In this document: positions 1-13,082 of the stretch, in pieces
Layout of the letters: each line of letters begins with the position of its first letter
Position numbering within the stretch: the stretch's first letter is position 1
Assembly (NCBI GenBank): GCA_030248215.1
Contig: JASANG010004112.1
Span: 41,586-105,585, forward strand
From: Enoplolaimus lenunculus
Taxonomy: Eukaryota > Nematoda > Enoplea > Enoplida > Thoracostomopsidae
Length of the DNA stretch: 64,000 nucleotides
Direction of reading: 5' to 3'
The notes under the pieces: generated by a model
Databases searched by the model: none
What the model saw: the letters and a program-made list of their open reading frames with translations, nothing else
Told to the model about the DNA's origin: nothing
Program-made: the position numbers and the translations under genes

Positions 1-42
1 AGCGTTGCAAAAATGTGTTCCTAAGCCTAAGCCTAAGCGAAC
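1..42. mobile_element. Partial TTAGGC element, B type, cut by window edge
   Basis: The window opens with GTTGCAAAAATGTG followed by CCTAAG units, the internal sequence of the B subfamily. Only one end is present, so limits are unknown. Confidence 0.5.
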
Positions 43-636
43 ATAGAATTGAAATAAAGTTACGTATAAGCTTTAAAAGTATTAATTGACGCTTAGTTTA
101 AATAACAAAAGTTAAAAAAACCCAACCGCAGCTGTTTCTGACATTCATAGGGTCTAAATTCAGGAAGCGGAAACTAGCAATTGTCGGTAAGTTACACCAG
201 GTGGTTGACTGTCATTACGCAACGACTTTTCTAAAAGTTGTTTCAAAATTATGCGTTTGGTTTTATATGTTTTGAATGAGGCAAAAAGTTTAACGAAATC
301 AAAAAGTTGGCATAATCGAACATAATTAACCCGTAAGTATAAAATAAAAGTACACTGAAATAAATTACGTTTTACCGTTTCGGTGTCGTAATTCTTTGCC
401 ATATGTCATTTCGGGTTTTTTGTTTGAGCCATTGCGACAGTTTGGTACCGGGCCAGATAGGCACGCAATGCTTTAGTAGCCACATAGCAGCTGATACAGG
501 TGATTTTTAAATGGTTTATGCAATGTGGTGCAATTGAAACTATGTCTTAAATTTGTGATCAAGTATATATTAGTATATTGTGTCTGTATTTAATGTAATT
601 TTATGTTGACTTTCTGTAATATTTGATTGAAAAAGT

Positions 637-863
637 GGCCATTTTTACTTTAAGGGGCGTCCAGGTTTCTGGTGGGTCCATAAAAGAGTAGGTTTAGATT
701 CTAGATTACATTTATTTTGCTTTGGCTTAAACTTACGCTTAGGAACACATTTTTGCAACGTTTAGGCTTAGGCTTAGGAATTCGTTTTTGCAACGCTTAG
801 GTTTTCGCTTATGCTTAGGAATACGCTTAATCTACAGTTACGCCCCTTAAAGTAACATTGGCC
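637..863. mobile_element. hAT-like TTAGGC element, B subfamily
   Basis: Inverted ends GGCCATTTTTACTTTAAGGGG and CCCCTTAAAGTAACATTGGCC flank a core of TTAGGC variants. An exact 8-bp duplication GAAAAAGT lies just outside both ends, as expected for hAT transposition. There is no coding capacity. Confidence 0.85.
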
Positions 864-1094
864 GAAAAAGTTAAGAGCTGGATTTTGGTTCGTGTTCTAA
901 TGTATGCGGAAAGGAAGACATGTGCTGCACAGAGACAACCGGTTTGGCTATAACCGGAGATCGAGAGACTAAGAAACCGAGACCGAGACAAAAAAGTACC
1001 GAAAAAGAAATTTGATAATATGCCAACAACATAATTCAGGCTGGTTTTTAAAAGGTTTATTGAATTTTCTCACTGTTTTGATATTACGCAATGT

Positions 1095-1265
1095 TTGCAA
1101 GTTTACCCGTGTACGTTCACAATCTTTATTGGGTTACAATAACACTGGAAAACCTGTTAAAGATGGCCAGTGTTATTTTTACGGCCGTCGCAGTATATAT
1201 CAGCATATTCGTATTCCTAAGCGTAAGCCTAAACGTCAGCGTAAAAATAAGTGTAAATAAGCCTA
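1095..1265 (+). repeat. Low-copy repeat, also at about 8525-8700
   Basis: This shares blocks such as GTACGTTC, AGTGTTATTT and ATCAGC, followed by degenerate CCTAAG units, with 8525-8700 in the same order and orientation. It looks like an old relative of the B elements with different flanks. Confidence 0.4.
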
Positions 1266-2068
1266 ACCTAAGGTTTTATAGCCTTAATCATAGCAACCTC
1301 TATGTTATAGTACCTATGAATAATCGGATGACCTTAAAAGTAACGCGGGCCGAACAAATATTGCAACAAAACGAAACAATGCAAAGACGTGCAGTAGTGG
1401 AATAGGGTCGTTGTTAAAGTGGTGTTAAAAGTGCATCGGTGTGATGTGTTTACCTTTGTTACGTAAACACGTTGGAAACCTTAAGCCACGGAAGGAAGAA
1501 TTGTTAGCTACGTTCTGATATTTGAATGCAATCTAATGTAGTATTAGATTTGAATTCAGTATCCGGTTCCGATCGGATATTGTATTAGCTGTGCGAACAG
1601 TGGCAGTTGAGTTGTGCGTTGTGGACCTAGGCATTTCAACTGAGGAATGTAATTTTATCGTGATTAAAAAATGTCGAATATTACAAAATAGTTAGCTAGC
1701 TACTCCTTAATTACCATACTTCGGTTTGGCAGTACGCAGTTAATGAATTACTACGAATTGTTGGGTTTCTAGTGTCATATAATATGAGTACAAACCATGC
1801 GACGCGAAACGTATTGGCAAAGCCTTTTAAAGATCGAATTTCACACGCGTGGGGGGTTGCCAGCATCTGGTTGCGATGTCGTATTCTAGTAGTTAAGTTG
1901 CAATTTGCTTACGGTAATTCTGCAGTAAAGCTGAATTGCAATTTCACATATTAGATTTCTTAGTTTAGTTCAAATAGTTTCTAATCATTAATTAAGTAAC
2001 AGACAACTTCTAGAAGATTATTTTACATGTGTCGCGTGTCATAGTTAGTTTTGAATTTTATGTTTTAG

Positions 2069-5000
2069 AATAAACTTGAACATTCGTCGTCCAAGCTTGC
2101 TGCTGCTATTCAGGAAGAAATGAACGCGCTGGTATGTTTTTCACTACTTGCCCGAGTATGTGTAATTGCGAATACAGTTTATGATTTGCTTTGTTTGGTA
2201 TTCGAATGGAGTCAGCGCGGCTCTACTCGGTCTACATGCAGTTGGGATTGCCTGTTGTAATTTTTTTCATGGGATTTTCTGGATTACCAACCGAAATGCT
2301 TCCAAAAACCCGTTGACAAACGTGAGGTTTAATTAATGCTACTGTAACTGTCATCGCTGCATTTTTTGATGGGTAATACCGAAATTATAAAGCGTAAATT
2401 GTTATACTTAGATCTCTTTTAGTCGTTTATGACCCGTAAAATTGTTATTTCAGGCACCAATGGAGGCTGAGCTAAACCGATTAGAGCACGAAGATTTACG
2501 TTTGCAATATCAACTGGTGTCTTCGCCCGAGAAATTGGCTTCAGGTGTCAATCGTTTGAAAGACGAAAAACGAGACATCGAAAGGTAGTAATTTGCGTAT
2601 GCGTTTAAAGTAACATCTACGGTTAAATCTAAGAATAGAATTAAGTACCATTGAATTCGAATTCGGTAAAAATTTGCTGTTAGGATTCGGATCCGGTTGT
2701 GAAAAAGGCGTATCCAACAGTGTTCGGCAATATAGTTTTTTCGTTTTTAAACAATAAAAATTTTAAATAATATTTTTTGTTTCTGGTCACAAATTTTTGA
2801 ACTGAAGTCGTGTATGAAATAATTGCGTTTGCTAAAAACGTAGATTTGCTAGAATAATGAATTTTGGTACTTTTGCAGGTCCTAAAACAATGCTTTTGTT
2901 CTAATTTTATTAAGTTTCCAGATTGTCCAACCACTTGATCAACATGGCAGTGTTTGCTATTATGCAAGGTTTGGATTCCGACTCGGAAAATTAGCAATTG
3001 ATTCGGATTCGGTCAAATCGTAGATTTAGTGCCACCCTGGTTGTCTTTATTGACTGTTGAATTGTGTAGTCATTCTAAGTTTAGTATCTTTTATGCATTT
3101 GCGTTCAGTAGCTGTGTGAAGTAGATGTATTACTACATAAGACATGACTATAAAATGCCGTTGTTTTTTGATGTATTGGTAGACATCATGTCTTAAGCTT
3201 ATAAACGTATTCCTTGCATGCAACTATGTTTCTGCATATTATAGTCTTATGTTTATAATGACCTACTAATTTAAACAGGAAACTTATTGCCAATAACGAA
3301 ACACTAACGAGACAAGAGAAACGTCTTCAGACTGAACTACCGCGTATTGATGCAAAAATCAAAGCTCTGCTTGATCTGCTTAAAATACTGTCAGACGAAA
3401 AGGTAAGGTTGCGAGTAGATTTAAGCTTTACGTTGTGCTTTGCATCTTATACTACTTACTAGGTAAGACATTTGAACAATGAGACTGTAGCAACACGCTT
3501 CGTGCTCATGAAAGGCGAACTTTGTCTTGTGTTTAATATTCAACATGGTGATTCTGTTTTAATTTCGTATTTTACGTTTGAAACACATTAATTTAAAGTC
3601 TTTCAGTATGCTTTACGTAAACTGCTTGCGATATATGCAGCGCGGCGTATTGTTTACTGGGTTTCCTTCCTTTGTGTTTCATTCTAGCGTGCTACTTGTC
3701 AATAGGTGCAACCAGGAGGGTTGGGGTTCGTGATTTTTGTCCAAAGGTTTTCAGTAACTGAATCAGTGGGTGACCGATGAAACCTTCAAAATATTAATAG
3801 GACGTCTCCCAATTTGAAAAACTTGAATATTTCCTTTGTCTATCTATCTGCTAAAATACGTTATACAGTTGCGGGTTAACTCGGATGGCTTTTGCGTTCA
3901 CAGGTGAAAGGTCAAGCAATCGAAGAAGAAATTGAACGCATTAACGAAGCCGTTGTGCTGTCAGAAACGAACAAAGGATCGATTCTGAACGACTTGGAAA
4001 TTAAAAAACAACATCTCGAACACACCGTATCGAAATTGAAACGCATGGAATTTGCTCATGCCAAACATGTTATGGATTTAAATAATCAGTTAACTGTTGC
4101 CAGAGAGTAAGTCGCTCGGCTTTTTGGATTTGCACTAAATTTAAATTTGTTGATAAATTTGCCAGTTATTTATACTACGCCGTATGTATGCTCGTAAAGT
4201 TATTTTCTTGTGTTGGACAATATTTACTCACATAGTTGTAATGTGCTATTCCATTGGACAGTATCTGGATTTCATTGACTATCCGGTTTTATGGTTGAAA
4301 CTTAATTATCTGGATCCGGCTTCAGCATCCGGTAATTGAAAATCCTATCACAATCTGGTTAATGATACATTGTTTGTGTGACTTGCGGAAAACTTGGTAT
4401 GTTTACGATATTCATGTCCGATGTACAGTGTGTTTGGTTTAGACAACTGGAAGAGATTAAAATCGCTAGGAATGACGAAGATCTTGCTTCAAAAGAAATG
4501 GCCGATCATTGTGCTGAATTACTTGAAACGATTTCTCAGTTAAACAGGACTCGAGATGTATTACTGCACAAAACTGAACACGCTTCGAACTTAATTATGG
4601 AAAAGGTAAGTGTAAACAATTTATTTTAATAAATGCATGTTATCTATTGGTATTCTTATTGGACCTAAGGTAGATTTTCAAGCTCAAGACGTTTTATTCT
4701 GATGAGTATTGTCTGAATCGGAAATTTGGACTCTTATTTAACTTTAACATATTTTAATGTTCGCTCTTATTCTAACGTCGCTACGCTGGAATTTAATACG
4801 TTTGGCTGCATAATATCATTATCTGAGGAAAATTTTATAATTTTCGATAGTATATATACAGACGCGGTTCAAACCACTACGGCAACAATGCGGTTTCTGT
4901 GCACTTAATTTTTGTTCATGACTGTCATTACTTACGGTTAATGTCTTGGTTATTGTAAATTTCATTCAATTATATTTCAGTACCAACAGCACAAAGAAGC

Positions 5001-5118
5001 CGTTGACCGCAGGTTAGATTACTTGCGTCAGGAATCGTCCATGCTAACGGATGAATTGCTGAAAAAGACTAAATTAAATTGGGGTCAAGCAATAACGGAG
5101 GCGAAGCCTGCGTCATGA
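2069..5118 (+). CDS. NUF2: NUF2-like kinetochore coiled coil, C-terminal exons
   Basis: Six exons join in phase: 2069-2131, 2454-2584, 3279-3402, 3904-4106, 4443-4605 and 4981-5118, giving 273 residues and a TGA stop. The chain is almost wholly coiled coil. It contains the block LVSSPEKLASGVNRLKDE, closely matching the NUF2 signature of the type IVDSPEKLKNYKEKMKD. The end block EKYQQHKEAVDRRLDYL resembles the NUF2 end LEKYHDGIEKAAED. NUF2 is known to pair with NDC80 and link kinetochores to microtubules. The N-terminal calponin-homology half is not seen, so this is 5'-partial. Just after the stop, 5119-5181 is open in another frame with coiled-coil character and ends at a good donor (GTAAGT), so the true 3' end is doubtful. 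Another SMC/NUF2-type coiled coil is the main alternative. Confidence 0.65.
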
Positions 5119-6185
5119 ACATTTGTCTCTGTTAATACTACTCGTACAAGAAGAATATCAACTCAAAATCGAACAAAAGTTGTAAGTATGCATATGCTTT
5201 TCCTTTAAATCGTTCAAAAAACATACTGTTTTAATAGGGCGTTCACAGTACGACCGGATTTTAGATACCGGGGAATTATAGTGAATTTTTGAGCGGAACG
5301 AATATTATGTTAAACATCTAAATGTTCAAAATGTTTGTTTTGAAAAATTTTTTGATATTGGGGCCGCGATCGTAAATATCCGGTAGGTTAATAGCGAAGC
5401 TGGATACGTGTGTCGATTTTTACTACGTATTCAACTACTGTCACATCCGATACCGTTTTCCATTCATATTTTATAAAACGCTCAGTATTATAGGTGGTTT
5501 GTATTGTTAATATTTTCGTATACACATACGATATAATTGTTTTGCTTAAATTGTAATGCACCGAGTACCAGTATGTCAACATCTATCTAGAGTTTATAGA
5601 TCCTTTTGATAAGAGAAAACCACTGCACCCGCCAGACTGGAAAGTACATTCTGGAGACAAGCAAAAATTTATCTTGGTTCACATAGGAAAGAATTAACAT
5701 CGAAATGTTTTCCTAATTCCTTGTTCCATATCTGTTAAAAAGCTGGCAGAACCAACACTATACTGTATATGTATGTAGCGCTTGAGTGTTTCAATTTTAT
5801 GCATATTTGTATGTTAGAAAGTGTTTATTCCGGACATTCATTTTCCATTGCTCATGAATAAAAATGCGTATGAGTAAAAGATGCGTTGATGAGTGTGTTA
5901 TACTAGAGCGTAAGGTGGGGCGTAACCGGATGTCTATTTCCGTTATACAATTACTGGAAATTCCGCTTTTGTGCTTAAAATTAATATATATGACAATTTT
6001 TCAAAATTACAAAGGTGGAACGCACCAAAGAAATTTTATGAAACTGCAAAATTTCGCTACCGAAATTGCCGGAAGGTTTGACAGAACTACCGGTTCTGTA
6101 GGTCGATTTTCTGCCGGATTCCGAGCATATTTCCTGGTTGTATCATGGGAGCGTCGTATAGTGCTCTAACCGGAAAACATTCGGC

Positions 6186-6486
6186 CAAACTTTTAGGGCC
6201 GTAATAGTAAATTAAACGTAGCCTAAGCGTTGCAAAAGCGTATTCCTAAGCTTAAACCTAAACCTATGCAAAAAATGTAGTCTAAATGTAAGCTTGCAAA
6301 CGGTCGAAAAATCGACGGGCCAGTGTAAAGAACAGGGGCGGAACAGTATTATAAGTTTATTCCTAAAGCCTTAGCCAAAGCGTAAGAATGAGTTTACGCC
6401 TAAGCCAAGCAAAAAATTAGTCTAAACCCTAAGCTTATTTCATTCTAGTCACAGAAAAACGTTCCGCCCCTTATCTTTACTTGGGC
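6186..6486. mobile_element. TTAGGC element A subfamily (6317-6486) beside degenerate B fragment
   Basis: 6317-6486 starts GGGCCAGTGTAAAG and ends CTTTACTTGGGC, with CCTAAG units between, which is a complete A copy. Directly before it, 6186-6300 carries B-type internal sequence (GTTGCAAAAGCG with CCTAAG units) but only one recognisable end. Confidence 0.65.
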
Positions 6487-7614
6487 TTGTCACAGGGGAA
6501 ATAGAAAATATTCATGATAAAGGGTTTAAGGGAAAATTTTTCGGTTTACTATCTATAAGCTTGCTTTATTGTAGTAACCTAAAATAATAGATTCTGAGCC
6601 TGAAGAAGTACGAAGCGTTTATCAAAAATCAGTTTGAAAGTTCGTTTTTAGTGAAATCTCGGCAATATAGCTTCCACAAGTGCCACAAAATTAAAAAACC
6701 TACTCTCGAAAGGGCACATTTTTAAAAAATACACGATGTGTCACTAAGCAAATTGTCCATACGTCCGGCAAAATGTCTACCGAACCGGAGGTCGGTTTTC
6801 AAACGCAGACCTCCGGTGATACCCTGATTGTATGCTAAATACACCTAGCTGTTGTTGTAACTCTTGATTGCCATCGAAACTATAGTTTTCTTTGGAGTTT
6901 CACGTCCGTTTGTATTGGTTATTTGTAAGTTTTGAGCCTGCTACAATTTTTCTAAACGGAATTGTCCATATGTCAAAATTTATTGAGCATACTAGGTTAA
7001 ACTGACTGAGGTGGACATGAAATATACTTAGCTAGGATTCGCCATCATAAAAGTGAATAAAATTATCGTATTTATACCTAACTAGTTCGACTGCTGGCAC
7101 GAGCCAGTCGTCAAAATATATTCAAAAACTCACCAATCACCGGGAAGAAGTATCATCCGGGGAGAAAAGTAACTGGAGAAACAACAATTGAAATGAAAAA
7201 ATGCGGGGATAATCGGCTGTTCCGGGAAAAATACACACTTCTGCTATATATACGTAACCAAATCGGGGAGAAACAGACAGCTTTAAAAACACAACTAATT
7301 TGAACATTTTAACATTAGAACTAACATCTACCAGTTGGCATATACGTATTAACTTTACAAATTTTTGTATTACGTTGTATTTTCAGTTTATATTATTGGA
7401 AGTTTAACCCATAGTAAATTGGGAAGTCCAGAGCTGACCACCACACAACGCAGCTTTACGTGTGTTATCCAAATGTTATTAATTTAGATAAATGTAATAT
7501 ATTCCTAGATATATAATATCTTAAATGTTCCAAACTAAAACATTACATCTCGCAGCGTCGGCGCGTACGTGCTTTTCAGCCCGCTATTTATGTGTTGATG
7601 AAGGTGCGTAGAAC

Positions 7615-7765
7615 TGGTTTCTCCACAGCGGGGGGGCAGCACTTTTCGAAATTTTCATTTTCCCCCGGCAAAAATTTTACCGCCCTTCGAAAAGGCTCCC
7701 CGGCAAATTTTCGGCCGCCCCCCAGCAAATTTTTTCTAGGGCCCCCCCAGGGCTTTTCTAAGCAA
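7615..7765. repeat. GC-rich patch of runs of C and CCGGCAAA repeats
   Basis: Short repeats of CCCCGGCAAATTTT type alternate with runs of G or C in otherwise AT-rich DNA. A related patch lies at 8250-8330. Both strands are open here because of the repeat composition. No gene is supported. Confidence 0.35.
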
Positions 7766-9490
7766 AAAATTTCAATGTTAAAACATAAAGACCTGGACTT
7801 TTTTGAGGCGGACATTCGGCAAAATGTGATTTTACATTACGCTGAGTACTCATAATTTTTTAAAAGCATTACAAATACCGGTAGTAATTAGTACAATTCA
7901 ATAATGAACTGAAAAAAGCACAATTATATAAAGACCGTTTCAGGGCATACAGCATTCGAAAGTACCTTGCAGCAACAAGTTCAACCCGCCTGAGCCTTAT
8001 GATAAACTGAAGGTGTGACTAATATATAAAATATATGTTAATCATAGTTTCAATTATAGATTATCTATATTTTATATAATTGTGCTTGTTTCAACTTCTG
8101 GTAAAGTTGTCAGTAATATTAGTTAAAATTATTGTTATTCTCGTTTGCGGGGAATTTTTGTTATGTTGAGCGATGAGTAATCTTCAGTTGAGTTGGAAAC
8201 ACGATCTAGAATAAAAAAATGGCCCAAAAAGTGGGTTTGCAAAATTTTAAGCCTGCCCCCCAGGAAACTCCTGGGGGGCCCAGGAAACGCCCCCGGCGGA
8301 AATTGTCAAGCTTTGGAGAAGCCAGTAGAAAGTTGTATTTTTAAGGTTTCAAGAGTAATATATGCCACCGGACATCCGACTCCGGCAAACGATCGCCATC
8401 CGTCTCCGGTATATACTTGCTGAATGTTTTTAAAGCTTCAAAAATTGAGGCCATTATTTGTATAATGCCAATTGCCATGGAACTGATTAACTTTTACGTA
8501 TTTTTTCAGTTATTCATGTATTATAAAGGTTTGCATGTACCGAGTACGTTCGCGATCTTATAATACCGTTAAAAAACTCGATAAGGATGACCAGTGTTAT
8601 TTCAGGGTCATGAACAGTTTATCAGCGTACACTTATTCTTAAGCGTAAGCCTAAACTTCAGCTTAAAAATATATTTAGATAGGCTTAAGCGAATTTTCAG
8701 CTATTTCATCGCAAATTTTAGCGAAAACAAAATTGAATTGCAAAAACACTCATTTTCGAAATAACTTTTTAAAGACAAAGTTTCACAACATTTAAATGAT
8801 AATGAATAATTTACCACGAAACCGTAAAAATTGCAGTTCCTGCATCTTTGAATGCAGGAACATGAACAGGAATTGAATTTTTGCAGAAATTCCGCGGATT
8901 TCCGGTTCCTGCGTTTTTTCATTCGGTTTCTGTAAATTTTTACCATCATTAAGCATTTTACGAAAAATGACGATAAAATAAAATGCGTAGATTTCAAACA
9001 CCCATGTTCAACTAAGGTTTTATTGGTAAAATTGGTTCATCACAAAGCTCAGAGATTCAGCTTTTCCATTATTTAACTATCAATATAATCAAAAGTCAAT
9101 CATATTATAAATGTATGCTTTTATTGACAAGAAATCAATACCTGTTATGCAGCATGTTTAGTGTATTGATGTTTATCATTAAGCAAGTGGACTTTGAAGC
9201 CAAACTTGAAATGGTAACAGTTTTGCGGGGGGAGTTACGCCAGTGTAATTTTTCCAGGGGAAAAATTACGCCGTAGCTTTGTCCGTATTGAAGTTTTCGG
9301 TTGGAAAATCGCGGGTCCGGGTCTTGGATTTGAGAAATTTTGAGTCCGGGTCCGGGTTTTGAATTTGGTAAATTCTAGGTCCGGAATTTAGATTTGATAA
9401 ATTCCGGGTGCGGGTTTAGATTTTGAAAATTCAATTCTGGTCTCCACTCTTTCGTATAAGGCATTCCACGTACTTACTTTTTTGTTGCAG

Positions 9491-12439
9491 CTAGTCAAAA
9501 TGCTATTCCGTCGACCTCAAAAGAATACTACGAAAGTTTAACCCCGAAACAACGAGATCTGATTGACCGAATTATTCGCGTAGATCACGCTGGCGAATTA
9601 GGTATCACTAATTGTTGTTTTAGTTTCATGATTGTTATGTAAAGTTTGTTTTATTGCTTTTGACTTGCAAAGAGTTTCATTGATTTTAGACCTGTGACCT
9701 ATTGAAATGTTCAAAAACGATATCGCTGCCTCATGCATCTGAACGAAGCTTATTTTTAGGCGCCGACAGAATATACGCAGGTCAAATGGCAGTTTTGGGT
9801 TCTTCAAGCGTTGGAAATCTGATTCAGGTAACGTATCATTTGTTCGTTCGAATTTCGGGGTGTGTAAACACTTTTATGAAAATTTCTTGAAGTGTGCGTA
9901 AAATCGGTTGAGTGTGGAGAAAACCTACGTCTTTTATATTTGAGGGTCAATTGACTTATGTGTAGTTCAATTACCCAATGTATTCAAATATATTTTTTAC
10001 CAAATATGTCATGTACAAAAAAGCGAGTGAAGTGATCACATTTTTCTTTTCCATATTGCGAAAGCAAAGCAAAGCGTTTATAGAAAAGCTACCTAGAACG
10101 AATTTTTATAAAACTTAGTGCGCAAAAAGTCGTACAAAAATTATATGTGGTGTGACAAGGCGAGTTTCCTCTTATAGAGAGCCACCCTAATAGCCTGGCA
10201 TTATCATTTAAAGTGTTTTGGACAGGTCTGACTGCAGCCAGTGGTTGCTATTTTCAGCATATGTGGGATCAAGAAAAAGAGCATTTACGAACATTTGAAA
10301 AATTGATTCCACAAAACCGTGTTCGACCTACTGTGTTGTTACCATTGTGGACGGTAGTGGGGTGGGTGTTAGGTTCGTTAAAATTTTTGTGTAATTCAGA
10401 ATTGAAACACACACGATTGTATATATCAATTTAAAACATAATATATTCACCATGTTGATGAACTATTTAATTAAATGCTGCGTATGTGTTTAACGAATTT
10501 CAGAAACGTATTGGAATTAAGCATATAATTGTATTAGAATGTTTTTAAACTTTGCATCTCTAATAGTTGAGAATAAAATTAGTGGTTTGTTGCTAAAACT
10601 ACAGTTTTGTCCACGAGCAGCGTGAACAGCGTATTTCAATGGTTTTTGCTTGTGCCAACAACTGGCCATATAATTTTATGCAAACGTTCAATGAATGAAG
10701 TCTGGCTAAATATTATTAACGAAATGTTTTAAAATTGCACAAATTTAGGTGTGTCAACAGCAGCTGTAGGTAAAGAGGCAGCAATGGCGTGTACCGTTGC
10801 AGTAGAGGAAACCATTACTGATCATTATAACGAGTAGGTTCCTTTTTACGTATTTCGACAAAATTTAGAAACCTGCTAATTGTTTCTAATGACCGTTCAC
10901 ATAATTTATTTTAATTGATACAATTTTTCTTTTCTGTATGATTAGTTCTTAAATGAAATAAAATTAGGTTTGTTTAGTGATTGCTTATTTGTAATTTTAC
11001 CAATATGACATAACTAAGTTCGTTCATTCGTTAAAGATTTACGTTATTTAAACTTAAATCAAAGGGTAGTACTAGAATTTAAAATAGGTAATCTTCATGT
11101 ATATATTGTGCAATTGAACTTTTTTATCCAAGTTAAATAGTTGTGATCCTATGACGTCATGATCAAATATTAACCTTTTGATTGGTTATTTGTATTTTTA
11201 TAGCCAAATTAGGCAGCTAATGGAAGACGATCCTGAGAAACACAAGCAGTTGCTTGAAGTGAGTTAGGCGCGAGGCATTGTTTTAACTGTAATACTTTAT
11301 AATAGCGTGTTTAAAAACACAATATGTTCGAGTTAAAAATTAATTCGAGCAGTTATAGTTCACAAATTAGTGTCAATGAGTTTTATTATGTGTTGAAATG
11401 GACATAACATCCAGCTTTAATATTCGTCTGGTGGGATGTTGTGGTGTCGGTCGTTCGGTAATTTTTAGTATTTGGACGTATTGGCTGCCATGTTGCAGAA
11501 ATACAGAAGTGGGGTTTATCTAAACTTTTATGTCAAGCAACTGTTCGTCATCTTTTTTGCTATCATTCATTGTTTTGCATTGGTTGGACAGATTATCACA
11601 AAAATACGTAACGAAGAAATGGAGCATCATGATACCGGGCTTGATCACAATGCGGAACAGGTAAACAAAAACGAAGCCCAGCGAGAACTTGCAGGTTCAA
11701 GTTGCAGTTGACAGTTTCTGTGAAAAACTTGCACATGCAATTTGTAGCTGTCAGCTCCCGCTGCACAACTTGCACGTGTGAATAATGCCTTACTGTTGTT
11801 TACATATCCCACCCAATCTATAACCACAGATTGAGACATTTCGGCACACTCTGAGGTATGCTTTTTCACAATTTGAGGGTGGTAAAGCTGTGTTATATCT
11901 GCCATATATTCTCATCCATTTTGGCACATCGGCCAATGTAAAGAACAGGGGCGGAACAGTATTATAAGCATATTACTAAGCCTAAACCTAAGCCTAAGCG
12001 TAAGAATGAGTTTATTCCTAAGCCTTAAGACAAGCAAAAAATAGTCTAAAGCTTAAGCTTACTCTTTTCAAGTCGTACAGAAAAACGTTCCGCCCCTGAT
12101 CTTTACATGGGCCGGCACATCAAACATAATATCCATAATGTTATTTGTACGCGATAAGCATATGCAAACTCACACGTTCTATACCGTGCATTTGGGACCG
12201 TGTACTACTTAACAGTAGATAGTGCAAAATTTTACAATGTTCCACGCTACGACTGATTGTTTTTGCACCACATGATATATAGCAGGAATAAGCTACTGAC
12301 ATGTGAGCTAAATTTTTGTTATTCTCATTACAACTTACTATATTCTGTGACTTGTTTTCAGGCTCCTTTTTTCCAAGCGCTAAAAAGTTGTATTCAATTT
12401 GGATGTCGTCAAGCTATTTGGATATCTGAGCGTGTGTGA
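9491..12439 (+). CDS. COQ7: COQ7, 5-demethoxyubiquinone hydroxylase (5'-partial)
   Basis: Seven exons join in phase: 9491-9601, 9760-9827, 10258-10372, 10749-10833, 11204-11258, 11592-11660 and 12362-12439, giving 192 residues and a TGA stop. COQ7 is a mitochondrial di-iron enzyme that hydroxylates demethoxyubiquinone late in coenzyme Q synthesis. The family blocks are all present in order: RVDHAGELGADRIYAGQ, WDQEKEHL, RPTVLLPLW, GKEAAMACTVAVEETI, EEMEHHDTGLDHNAE and the end GCRQAIWISERV. Every expected iron ligand is visible: Glu of HAGE, Glu and His of EKEH, Glu of VEET, and Glu and His of EMEHH. Known animal COQ7 is about 215 residues, so only the leader and perhaps a few residues are missing. 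The last intron carries an A element at 11931-12113. Confidence 0.95.
11690..11790. mobile_element. J-family element fragment in COQ7 intron
   Basis: This contains repeated AACTTGCA and GCACGTGTGAAT blocks shared with 13549-13846, 59008-59255 and 63345-63532. Only one end (TTGCACGTGTGAAT) is clear. Confidence 0.45.
11931..12113. mobile_element. hAT-like TTAGGC element, A subfamily
   Basis: The ends are GGCCAATGTAAAGAACAGGG and CTTTACATGGGCC. An exact 8-bp target duplication GGCACATC flanks it. The core has CCTAAG units and AAGCAAAAAATAGTCTAAAGC. It lies in the last COQ7 intron, between the exons ending at 11660 and starting at 12362. Confidence 0.88.
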
Positions 12440-12909
12440 TTTGGAACGCGTTATTGTCTACATATATCCACACAACGGGGCCGAAACAAAATCGAAATTT
12501 CGTTTCGTAAACCACGCTTGTTGGCCGTATCCATCGTCTTTTGCGGCGTGAATTACACTGTTTAGCCATTTCGGTGCAGTTCCAACTTGAGGATTCGCTT
12601 GTAGTTTCTTTTTTATTTTTATCATTGATTGCACACATAGAAAGCTAATCAATATTTGTACCTATAGTACTTATGGGTTTGTAAGAAAGCGGTTTTGGAG
12701 GCTTCATTAGTACTACAATATAGAGTGCAACCGGAGCCAGAGGTCAGTAAATTTTGCTACGGTACTAGTTTGGTACAAATTTTTGAATCGTTTGGTATGG
12801 TTTACCGTATTTTTTTCGCTCCATTTCCGTAGATATTTGTGTAGTATTGTTTGTGTTCTATATTTCTATTTTCCATAGTAAAATTTTGTGTTCTAACTAC
12901 TAGACCATG

Positions 12910-13082
12910 GGCCCATGTAAAGATCAGGGGCGGAGAGTTTTTGAGGGACAAGAATAGAGTAAGCTTAACCTTTACACTAATTTTGTTTCTTGGCTTAGGT
13001 TTAAGAATAAACTCATCCTTTAACTACTTAAGCTTAGGAATATGCTTATAATACTGTTCCGCCCCTGTTCTTTACATTGGCC
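12910..13082. mobile_element. hAT-like TTAGGC element, A subfamily
   Basis: It begins GGCCCATGTAAAGATCAGGG and ends CCCCTGTTCTTTACATTGGCC, with TTAGG variants inside. It is non-coding and non-autonomous. Confidence 0.8.

Larger units (their letters stand above)
43..2068. other. 5' flank of NUF2-like gene; no exon recognised
   Basis: About 2 kb holding element B1 (637-863) and a degenerate repeat (1095-1265). The N-terminal calponin-homology exons expected upstream of the NUF2-like exons were looked for and not recognised. They may lie in this stretch in short exons or before the window. Open frames here have no family features. Confidence 0.4.
5182..9490. other. Intergenic DNA between NUF2-like gene and COQ7
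   Basis: This holds degenerate TTAGGC elements (6186-6486), two oddly GC-rich patches (7615-7765 and 8250-8330) and a repeat (8525-8700). The first COQ7 exon, with the mitochondrial targeting sequence, should lie here because the first recognised exon begins mid-codon after a clear acceptor. I could not pick it out. Confidence 0.4.

Noticed and set aside
160-402. 80-codon open frame on - strand near the window start
   Set aside because: No domain, no splice context and composition typical of the surrounding non-coding DNA.
7588-7855. Overlapping open frames on both strands
   Set aside because: They fall in a low-complexity GC-rich patch with repeated CCGGCAAA; no domain or splice support.
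9498-9540. ATG at 9500 as the COQ7 start
   Set aside because: It is in another frame from the conserved protein. The exon is entered mid-codon after a clear acceptor, so the start is upstream.
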